Below are positions 1 through 5,132 of a stretch of DNA of 5,132 bases, piece after piece. The notes beneath the pieces are model-generated. The model searched no databases, was not told the DNA's origin, and was given only the letters and a program-made list of their open reading frames with translations. The position numbers and the translations under genes are program-made. Within the stretch, counting starts at the first letter, position 1. The number at the start of each line of letters is the position of its first letter. This stretch comes from an uncultured Blautia sp. (lineage in GTDB: Bacteria > Bacillota > Clostridia > Lachnospirales > Lachnospiraceae), in the NCBI GenBank assembly GCA_934402155.1, contig CAKRTP010000120.1, forward strand, positions 1 through 5,132. The letters are read 5' to 3'.

Positions 1-551
1 TTAGAATAGGCGTGAGCCATCAGCTCATTGGACTTTTTAGTTGCTGCATACAGGCTGACCGGGTTGTCCACCTTATCATCTGTGCTGAATGGAACCTTTT
101 TATTTCCGCCATAAACGGAAGAACTGGAAGCGTATACAAGGTGTTCCACACCCTTGTTGCCATTGTCATAAGAATGACGGCAGGCTTCCAAAATGTTATA
201 GAAACCAAGAAGGTTGGACTCGATGTAAGCGTCCGGGTTTGTGATCGAATAACGAACACCAGCCTGTGCAGCAAGGTTTACAACCACATCCGGTTTGTAA
301 TCTGCAAAAATCTTTTCGATAATTGCCTTATCCGCAATACTGCCTTTCACAAAAGTAAAATTCGGCTGTGTGGTCAATTCTTCCAGTCTGGCCTCTTTCA
401 GTCTGACATCGTAGTAAGCATTCATATTGTCAATACCAATCACAGTAGCTGAAGGAACTTCCTTATATATTCTTTTCACAAGGTTAGAACCGATAAATCC
501 AGCCGCACCTGTGACCAAAATAGTTTTGTTTTCTAAATTTACTGTGCTCAT
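1..551 (-). CDS. UDP-glucuronate 4-epimerase-like SDR protein (3' end cut by window edge)
   Basis: Nucleotide-sugar epimerase of the extended short-chain dehydrogenase family; 183 codons are visible and the reading frame runs off the left edge, so roughly half of a usual ~340-residue protein is present. The NAD-binding glycine motif TGAAGFIG is at residues 14-21, followed by GIDNMNAYYDVRLKEARL at 39-56. This Tyr-Tyr-Asp stretch after the acidic residue is what I associate with UDP-GlcA 4-epimerases (CapI/GAE type) rather than GalE or RmlB. NLAAQAGVRYS is at 92-102. The SSSSVYG segment (142-148) carries the likely catalytic Ser143, and YAATK (168-172) supplies the Tyr168/Lys172 pair. The predicted reaction is cytosolic UDP-glucuronate to UDP-galacturonate. 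The ATG at 549-551 is chosen because a GGAGGAA site lies 9 bases upstream and the Rossmann strand starts about ten residues in. It lies 94 bp downstream of the fucokinase gene with no terminator between, so co-transcription is likely. The substrate is inferred; another UDP-hexose epimerase is the alternative. Confidence 0.8.
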   Translation of the reverse strand, partial: MSTVNLENKTILVTGAAGFIGSNLVKRIYKEVPSATVIGIDNMNAYYDVRLKEARLEELTTQPNFTFVKGSIADKAIIEKIFADYKPDVVVNLAAQAGVRYSITNPDAYIESNLLGFYNILEACRHSYDNGNKGVEHLVYASSSSVYGGNKKVPFSTDDKVDNPVSLYAATKKSNELMAHAYS

Positions 552-575
552 TTATTCATATTCCTCCATGTTCAT
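552..575 (-). other. Possible 7-codon micro-ORF abutting the epimerase start
   Basis: On the minus strand an ATG at 573-575 opens the frame MNMEEYE and closes with TAA at 552-554, immediately followed by the ATG of the epimerase. An AGAGGA sequence (579-584) sits only 3 bases upstream of its ATG, a short but possible spacing. If translated, termination would place a ribosome directly at the epimerase start (translational coupling). The rest of the 552-645 gap shows no U-tract hairpin and no convincing -35/-10 pair. In a region this short the micro-ORF may well be chance. Confidence 0.25.
561..567 (-). promoter_or_regulatory. Ribosome binding site of the epimerase gene
   Basis: GGAGGAA on the minus strand, ending 9 bases before the ATG at 551. 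It is a strong Shine-Dalgarno match and fixes the start of the epimerase. It lies inside the 7-codon micro-ORF at 552-575, so a ribosome translating that micro-ORF would cover it. Confidence 0.75.
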
Positions 576-645
576 AATTCCTCTGTTTATATGTATTTTC
601 GAATATTTTTCTGCGATATACTCATTGATTTCCAGTACTGAGAAT

Positions 646-3600
646 TCACCACAAAATCTCGCTCTCCCAGACGTTCACGCCACTGTCCTGGAATACGTTG
701 TTTAATCTTTCTTCCAGCATTTCCTTTGTGGCATCTTTCTTCAGGATTACCTGAAGGAATCCGCCGCCTCCGGCGCCGCAGATCATTTTTCCATCGATGA
801 GGTCTTCGATCACGGCGAAGATCTGGTCGATGCAGGTGTTTGTGCTTCCTTTATCGAGTTTCTTGGAGAGTTCCCAGTGTTCTGATAAGAGTTTCGCGAA
901 CTCGTCCACGTTTCCGCGTTCCAGTTCGAAGCGCATCAGTGCTGCTGTTCTCTGGATCTCGGACAGGGCATACAGTGCATCCGGCTCGTTTCCGATATAG
1001 CGTCCCACGACATCGCGGAGCAGGTTTCGTGCAAGTCTTCTCTGTCCTGTATAAATCAGTGCGAAACGGCTGTTCAGTTCGTCTTTTGTTTCCTGTTTCA
1101 GTTCTATCTGCTGTACCTTCGGGTACTGGTGCATGCCGCTTTCGGCGGTGATGTACTTCAGTCCCATTGAGAGGCCGCCGACCTGATCCTGCCAGCCGCC
1201 GCCGGTGGACATTAACTGTTCCATACACAGGACATGATCGTAGAGATCTTCCTGTGTGTAGGTGATTCCTGTAAATTCAAACAAAGCTTTTACGCAGGCA
1301 CCTGCAAGGATGCTGCTGGTTCCGAGACCGCTGCCCTTTGGCACGCCTACAACCTCGGTGCTCATAAAGATACCGCCGCCGATCCGCTCAAGTACTTCTT
1401 CCAGGCTTGAGCCTTCTGAAGGGATAATTCCGCATACCAGGAGGGCTGCCTTCTGAAGGGCGAAGGAATCGTAGGGATCACCGCAGGACTGCAGTGGTTC
1501 TATTTCGGTAAATTCTCCATGGGTATCCATGTCGCGGCTGTCAAAAACAACTTTATGTTCTTCCAGACGGCGTAAGGTTACTTTTACCGGAAGGTCGCCG
1601 TTCAGGCTGATTGCTGCATTGAGGACGGTTCCTCCGTTTTCGTTGCAGTACGGAGGGGTATCGCTCCAGCCGCCGCCCCAGTTGACGCGAAGAGGAAGGT
1701 TTACATGATGTTCATCGCACTGGATTCTGCAGTCAAAGTTTGTCTGGATGCTGTCCAGTGTTCCTGCCAGGATTTCTTTTCCTATGGTCTGGAAGCATTT
1801 GTCTATGTATTTCTCGCCTTCAGAGCCGCCGAGTGCACAGCCGATGTAGTAATACAGGCGGATCATGCTACTGAAGCCGCCTCTTCCGATATGACGGTCC
1901 AGCCATTCATTCTGGATTTTGCTCAGGCTGTCTTTCTGGAGAAGGTTCCGTACTTCCTGCACGGTTCCTCCGGTGTGGATGATCTGTTCGAGGCTGTCCA
2001 TTTTGACCAGCTCGTGCATACGACTCTGCCAGTCGATCAGTGCATGTGGGGACGCTTCGCCAAAACCGGAGCACAGGCTTTTGCGCTCGGAGTTTTTCCA
2101 CGCGGCGGCATCACCGTTTCCGTTTACCATCTCATAAATATTCAGTGCTGCTGCCACTGCCTCCGGAATCGTACTGCACACAGGATAGAGTCGTGCTGTC
2201 CAGAGAGTTCTGTTCTCTCCTTCATCCCAGAGTTCATTTTCTGAAATTTCATTTCTGACCATAAACTGTCTGAGTGTTCCTGTCAGGAAAGCGCAGCCGT
2301 TTTCGCTCAGAGCAGTCTTCGGATTATCGTGAATGCCGTAAATTCGGACAACAAAACGACCGTCGCGCTGTTTCAGGCCGTGGAGTACGACTTCATCCGG
2401 GATGGTTTCTCCGTGGATATCGATATAAGAGAGAACGACATGGTTTCCGATCACAGATCCTGGATGTACATAGCTGACCTCCAGATAGCAGTCCTCGCCA
2501 CATTCTGCGTTTGTGGACAGGATGCTGTTTAATGCTGCGACGCTTCCCGGTCTGGCACTGGCCTGTGCAAGCTCCGGTCTTCCGCTTTTCCAGATATTTC
2601 GGGAGATCAGATTGGTTCCATCTCTGTCGTAGGACGGATTCTGTCCGACGCTGCTGTTAATCTTGCTTTTCCATCCCAGATGGCTGTAGTGAAGGGTTCC
2701 CTGTGTCATCAGCTTCAGGATCTCAGCTGTGGTTCCGAAATGAAGGAATTTGGCCGGGGAAAGGCGCAGAAGTTTCATTCTGTATGGACGCAGGATCTCC
2801 CAGACAACTTTTCTTGCCGCCAAAAGTTCCGGACAGAATTCTCCCTCCGGTTTTTCTTTGTAAAAAGCTTCCAGTGTGGATTCTCCTGCCAGTGGATAGA
2901 GGAAATCTCCATACAGTGACAGGCGCACGGTCTCGTTTACATAGGTGTCGTATTTTTCTTTGTCAAAAATTCCCTGTCTGCTGATCAGGCTGTAAAGTCC
3001 GTTCAGGATCTCAGGGCTGAAGATCACCATTCCGGTATCTATATCTACGGAGTCCTGTTCGTTGACTGCTCCCTGGGCACGGAGGCTTTCGGTTGTCTGT
3101 TTATGAAGGAATTTCGCCACATTTCCGTCTTCTCCCATAAGGAAGACTCCATGGTTTTTACCGATTTCGACATTTTCCTTGAAGGAAACTGCTGCTGCAC
3201 CTCTTCCCGGAAAATCAATCTGAAGGGAGTTGAATAACAGAAGGACATCGCCGGAAAGCAGTACCATTCCCTCGCGGATCCGTCCTGCGACTCCGCTCAT
3301 CTCAGCCATGAACTCGTCAAAAAGTGTGGAGGTTCTTCCATCCGGAAGTTCGTGAGGCACCGGAGAAAACAGTTTTCCCATTGCGGAATACTGCGGAACG
3401 CGTTTGCTGTCTCCGCCACTGTGGATGACAAGGATTTTTTTGCCAGTGAAATCTCCTGTTCCCTCCGCTTCTGCAATCGCACGGAGTACGTTTAAGGTTG
3501 CGCCGCCGCTTCCGACGCGCTTCCCATCAGGATCCGGCAGAATCAAAAATTTTGTCTGGGATGGAAGAAGTTTCTCTTTCTGCCGCAATGCGATCTGCGC

Positions 3601-3786
3601 ATGAAATCCTTCTGCCTGTTCCTCATTGGAAGCGGTTAATACGATATAGTCCCATCTTGCAAAGCCTTCTTTCTTCAAAGAGCGTGCGTAATCGTCCCAT
3701 GCATCCTGATAAGACTGTGATAAGAATAAAGAGGTCATGGATTCTGTTTGTCTGCCATCGTCTAACTTCTTTATGGATGTATTCAT
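646..3786 (-). CDS. fkp: Fused L-fucokinase / L-fucose-1-phosphate guanylyltransferase (GDP-fucose salvage)
   Basis: A 1046-residue cytosolic enzyme predicted to phosphorylate free L-fucose (ATP) and join L-fucose-1-phosphate to GTP, giving GDP-L-fucose for glycan synthesis. The N-terminal pyrophosphorylase half shows GSGGATLN (92-99), the nucleotide-binding-like HSGGDSKRVP (122-131), GKLFSPVP (137-144), SGDV (178-181), NHGVF (211-215), FLHFGTT (347-353) and a repetitive, probably beta-helical stretch near 435-480, then YGIHDNPK (483-490). The C-terminal GHMP kinase shows RVNWGGGWSDTPP (700-712), PKGSGLGTSS (816-825, ATP phosphate loop), TGGGWQDQVGG (861-871, with Asp867 a candidate catalytic base) and GAGGGGF (1004-1010). 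The length matches plant FKGP (~1055) and exceeds Bacteroides Fkp (949). The ATG at 3784-3786 has AAGGAG four bases upstream; the next Met (residue 17) has no such site. A promoter and structured leader precede it. Both halves keep their motifs, so bifunctionality is expected but untested. Confidence 0.92.
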   Translation of the reverse strand: MNTSIKKLDDGRQTESMTSLFLSQSYQDAWDDYARSLKKEGFARWDYIVLTASNEEQAEGFHAQIALRQKEKLLPSQTKFLILPDPDGKRVGSGGATLNVLRAIAEAEGTGDFTGKKILVIHSGGDSKRVPQYSAMGKLFSPVPHELPDGRTSTLFDEFMAEMSGVAGRIREGMVLLSGDVLLLFNSLQIDFPGRGAAAVSFKENVEIGKNHGVFLMGEDGNVAKFLHKQTTESLRAQGAVNEQDSVDIDTGMVIFSPEILNGLYSLISRQGIFDKEKYDTYVNETVRLSLYGDFLYPLAGESTLEAFYKEKPEGEFCPELLAARKVVWEILRPYRMKLLRLSPAKFLHFGTTAEILKLMTQGTLHYSHLGWKSKINSSVGQNPSYDRDGTNLISRNIWKSGRPELAQASARPGSVAALNSILSTNAECGEDCYLEVSYVHPGSVIGNHVVLSYIDIHGETIPDEVVLHGLKQRDGRFVVRIYGIHDNPKTALSENGCAFLTGTLRQFMVRNEISENELWDEGENRTLWTARLYPVCSTIPEAVAAALNIYEMVNGNGDAAAWKNSERKSLCSGFGEASPHALIDWQSRMHELVKMDSLEQIIHTGGTVQEVRNLLQKDSLSKIQNEWLDRHIGRGGFSSMIRLYYYIGCALGGSEGEKYIDKCFQTIGKEILAGTLDSIQTNFDCRIQCDEHHVNLPLRVNWGGGWSDTPPYCNENGGTVLNAAISLNGDLPVKVTLRRLEEHKVVFDSRDMDTHGEFTEIEPLQSCGDPYDSFALQKAALLVCGIIPSEGSSLEEVLERIGGGIFMSTEVVGVPKGSGLGTSSILAGACVKALFEFTGITYTQEDLYDHVLCMEQLMSTGGGWQDQVGGLSMGLKYITAESGMHQYPKVQQIELKQETKDELNSRFALIYTGQRRLARNLLRDVVGRYIGNEPDALYALSEIQRTAALMRFELERGNVDEFAKLLSEHWELSKKLDKGSTNTCIDQIFAVIEDLIDGKMICGAGGGGFLQVILKKDATKEMLEERLNNVFQDSGVNVWESEILW

Positions 3787-3790
3787 ATTT

Positions 3791-3796
3791 CTCCTT
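3791..3796 (-). promoter_or_regulatory. Ribosome binding site of the fucokinase gene
   Basis: AAGGAG on the minus strand, with a short 4-base gap to the ATG at 3786. It supports this start over the internal Met at residue 17, which has no purine-rich site before it. Confidence 0.7.
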
Positions 3797-3801
3797 TTCT
3801 T

Positions 3802-3817
3802 AGTTATATTTATAACT
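3802..3817 (-). repeat. Small dyad just upstream of the fucokinase ribosome binding site
   Basis: AGTTATA and TATAACT face each other across 2 bases, giving 7-bp arms with a perfect match. The dyad ends 5 bases upstream of the AAGGAG site. As RNA it could only close with a small loop and is all A/U apart from one G-C pair, so it would be weak. As DNA it could be a protein site. AT-rich sequence makes such dyads common by chance. Confidence 0.4.
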
Positions 3818-3836
3818 TATCTAATTTTGTTTTTTT

Positions 3837-3868
3837 ATATTACGCTGACCCGGGAGCCAGCGTAATAT
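3837..3868 (-). promoter_or_regulatory. Perfect 11-bp stem-loop in the fucokinase leader
   Basis: ATATTACGCTG (minus strand, 3868-3858) pairs perfectly with CAGCGTAATAT (3847-3837) around a 10-base loop, and in the minus-strand RNA the stem can extend by a G-U and a C-G pair. It is followed by an A-rich run, not a U-run, so it is not a standard intrinsic terminator for the minus-strand genes. On the plus strand only a short TTTT follows and no gene would need it. It lies downstream of the predicted promoter at 3892-3920 and 50 bases upstream of the start codon, so it falls in the 5' untranslated leader. Possible roles are message stabilisation, a binding site for a processive antitermination factor, or a processing site. 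Confidence 0.7.
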
Positions 3869-3891
3869 GACTTTTACATATACATTTCTTC

Positions 3892-3920
3892 ATCATACTC
3901 GTTTGATTTCATTCTGTCAA
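3892..3920 (-). promoter_or_regulatory. Sigma-A type promoter for the fucokinase gene
   Basis: On the minus strand the -35 box TTGACA (3915-3920, perfect consensus) and the -10 box TATGAT (3892-3897, one mismatch to TATAAT) are separated by exactly 17 bases. Transcription would start near 3885, giving a leader of about 100 bases that contains the stem-loop at 3837-3868 and the ribosome binding site. It starts about 28 bases after the stop codon of the upstream transferase, so fucokinase and the epimerase could be transcribed independently of, or in addition to, read-through from the upstream genes. Confidence 0.7.
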
Positions 3921-3922
3921 GT

Positions 3923-3955
3923 TATACAGAGTTACTGTGAACAGTTACTATACAG
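3923..3955 (-). repeat. Cluster of short direct and inverted repeats upstream of the promoter
   Basis: In plus-strand terms TATACAG occurs at 3923-3929 and 3949-3955 (26 bases apart), AGTTACT at 3930-3936 and 3943-3949 (13 bases apart), and between them lies the dyad ACTGT-GA-ACAGT (3934-3945). The cluster ends 2 bases upstream of the TTGACA box and overlaps the last codons of the transferase gene. The position suits an operator or activator site, but no regulator family can be named from it. Confidence 0.4.
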
Positions 3956-5132
3956 ATCCTTCGTGTTTGACAACAGCTAGGACTGTCTTGATCAGAATTT
4001 TGATATCCAGACCTATGGTCCAGTGTTCTATGTACTCAGTGTCAAGGCGTACAACTTCTTCGAAATCTGTGATATCGCTTCGTCCGCTCACCTGCCACAT
4101 ACCGGTGATTCCCGGTTTGGTGGACATACGGCTTCTGTGGTGAAGTTCGTACTTCTCCCACTCGTCTACTGTCGGCGGGCGTGTTCCTACCAGGCTCATA
4201 TCTCCCTTAAGGACATTCCAGAACTGCGGAAATTCGTCCAGTGAGGTCTTGCGGATGAAGTTTCCGATTCCTTTCGGATTGCCGTTCTTGTCCTTCTTCT
4301 CACTGCCGATGATTCGTGGATCGTAGTCCATCTTGAACATGAAGCCATCCATCTTGTTCTGACTCATAAGTTCTGCCTTGCGGGCTTCAGCATCCATGTA
4401 CATGCTTCGGAACTTATAGATCTTGAAGCGTTTACCGTTCTTACCGATACGGATCTGTGAGAAGAAGATCGGTCCCGGTGATTTGATATAGATCATCGGA
4501 CCTATGGTAATGATCAGAAGTAAGGTGATCAGGCATCCGACAATGCCGCCTGCGATGTCCATAACTCGCTTATAGATCATTTCCTTCGGTGTGGTTGTGT
4601 TGATACTGGAAGTAACAACGGTGTAGTTGCCGATTTTCTCAACAATTTTCTTACCTGTCAGGGACTGATCTACGGAACCGAGACTCAAATGTACGGTCAA
4701 TCCCATAGTAACGATCTCATCGATCAGCTTTCTTGGGTATGGCTGTTTGTCAGTGATTTTTACAAAAACCTCATCTACCCATTCGCGACAAAGATAATCA
4801 TGAACGGTATCAATATCTCCGATGACAGGGATTCCGTTGAATGTGTCACCCTTAAAGCCTTTATCCATAAAGGCAATTCCTGTGATCACAAAATCCTGAA
4901 CCGCTCCGCTCATCATTCGCTTGATCGTAATCTCAGCCTCGTCAGATGCTACAACCAACACCATGGACTTCTTATGTTTGTCGGTTAGATTCTTCATGAG
5001 GACATAGCGTTTCCACAGAAGTCTTACGATATAAGTGATGACCAGATAAATTCCAGCTGTGATAAAAAAGATGATTCTGGAAAACTGTTCCGATTGCTGG
5101 GTAATAAAAAGATAAGCCATAGACAACAGCAT
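3948..5132 (-). CDS. Polyprenyl-phosphate sugar-1-phosphate transferase (capsule/exopolysaccharide initiating enzyme; N-terminus outside window)
   Basis: Membrane enzyme that transfers a sugar-1-phosphate from a UDP-sugar to undecaprenyl phosphate, the first committed step of repeat-unit synthesis. The visible 394 residues begin inside the N-terminal membrane region, with a hydrophobic helix at about 18-38. Next comes a Rossmann-like CoA-binding-type domain (about 55-150), then KRVMDIAGG (188-196) opening the catalytic domain. Its membrane-inserted helix (about 193-216) is followed by KSPGPIFF (217-224), YKFRSM (239-244), [20 protein letters not shown] (294-313) with the Asp299-Glu300 catalytic pair, GTRPP (316-320) and [13 protein letters not shown] (339-351). 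The ATG at 5130-5132 coincides with the window edge. Family members are usually about 450-480 residues with several more membrane helices, so the true start is probably outside. A short Lys/Gly/Asn-rich insertion lies near 277-288. The C-terminus ends normally at TAG (3948-3950). The sugar (glucose, galactose or other) cannot be told from the motifs. Confidence 0.93.
   Translation of the reverse strand: MLLSMAYLFITQQSEQFSRIIFFITAGIYLVITYIVRLLWKRYVLMKNLTDKHKKSMVLVVASDEAEITIKRMMSGAVQDFVITGIAFMDKGFKGDTFNGIPVIGDIDTVHDYLCREWVDEVFVKITDKQPYPRKLIDEIVTMGLTVHLSLGSVDQSLTGKKIVEKIGNYTVVTSSINTTTPKEMIYKRVMDIAGGIVGCLITLLLIITIGPMIYIKSPGPIFFSQIRIGKNGKRFKIYKFRSMYMDAEARKAELMSQNKMDGFMFKMDYDPRIIGSEKKDKNGNPKGIGNFIRKTSLDEFPQFWNVLKGDMSLVGTRPPTVDEWEKYELHHRSRMSTKPGITGMWQVSGRSDITDFEEVVRLDTEYIEHWTIGLDIKILIKTVLAVVKHEGSV

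Noticed and set aside
12..452. 146-codon open frame on the plus strand
   Set aside because: It is antisense to the epimerase gene, whose minus-strand frame carries clear family motifs. The plus-strand translation is not protein-like.
586..612. Promoter for the epimerase gene (TATAAA in the 552-645 gap)
   Set aside because: A TATAAA-like -10 can be found on the minus strand, but no -35-like hexamer lies 16-18 bases upstream. AT-rich gaps give such boxes by chance.
427..705. 92-codon plus-strand frame spanning the gap between epimerase and fucokinase
   Set aside because: It overlaps both minus-strand genes in antisense, has a translation typical of an AT-rich shadow, and lacks a start signal.
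1705..2244. 179-codon open frame on the plus strand
   Set aside because: It lies entirely antisense within the well-supported fucokinase gene, has no ribosome binding site that I can see, and its translation shows no recognisable domain. It is explained by the opposite-strand codon pattern.
646..3786. Heptose-7-phosphate kinase (HddA type) instead of fucokinase
   Set aside because: HddA is a stand-alone GHMP kinase of about 350 residues with a GGGTD type motif. This protein has GGGWSDTPP, GGGWQDQVGG and a full N-terminal fucose pyrophosphorylase-like half.
3837..3868. Rho-independent terminator of the sugar transferase gene
   Set aside because: The stem is strong, but in the direction of the gene it is followed by an A-run rather than a U-run. 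It also lies downstream of a near-consensus promoter, so a leader element fits better. Rho-dependent or bidirectional effects cannot be excluded.

Overview
The window looks like part of a surface-polysaccharide (capsule or exopolysaccharide) biosynthesis locus from a gut-type Bacillota bacterium, most likely a member of the Lachnospiraceae. The basis is Gram-positive style AGGAG/GGAGG ribosome binding sites, a sigma-A type TTGACA/TATGAT promoter, moderate base composition, and a sugar transferase of the type I associate with Lachnospiraceae capsule loci. The genus cannot be fixed from the sequence alone. All three protein genes lie on the minus strand, so the biological reading direction is from the right edge to the left edge.

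In transcription order: (1) 5132-3948, a membrane polyprenyl-phosphate sugar-1-phosphate transferase that starts repeat-unit assembly on the lipid carrier; its N-terminus is cut by the right edge. (2) A 161-bp AT-rich intergenic region (3787-3947) holding a short repeat cluster, a near-consensus promoter, a perfect 11-bp stem-loop, a small dyad and a ribosome binding site. (3) 3786-646, a 1046-residue fused L-fucokinase / L-fucose-1-phosphate guanylyltransferase (Fkp/FKGP type). (4) A 94-bp gap (645-552) with no visible terminator or convincing promoter, but with a 7-codon micro-ORF abutting the next start. (5) 551-1, a nucleotide-sugar epimerase, best read as UDP-glucuronate 4-epimerase, cut by the left edge. 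No stretch over 300 bases lacks a gene.

Together the genes suggest a glycan whose first sugar is loaded on the lipid carrier by the transferase, with GDP-L-fucose made from salvaged free L-fucose by the fused enzyme and UDP-galacturonate made by the epimerase. No glycosyltransferases that would use these donors are in the window, so the glycan's composition is inference. The most notable item is the fused fucose-salvage enzyme. Its motifs and length resemble the plant FKGP and animal fucokinase arrangement more than the shorter Bacteroides Fkp. It appears to have its own promoter and a structured leader. I saw no mobile element, CRISPR array, tRNA or rRNA.
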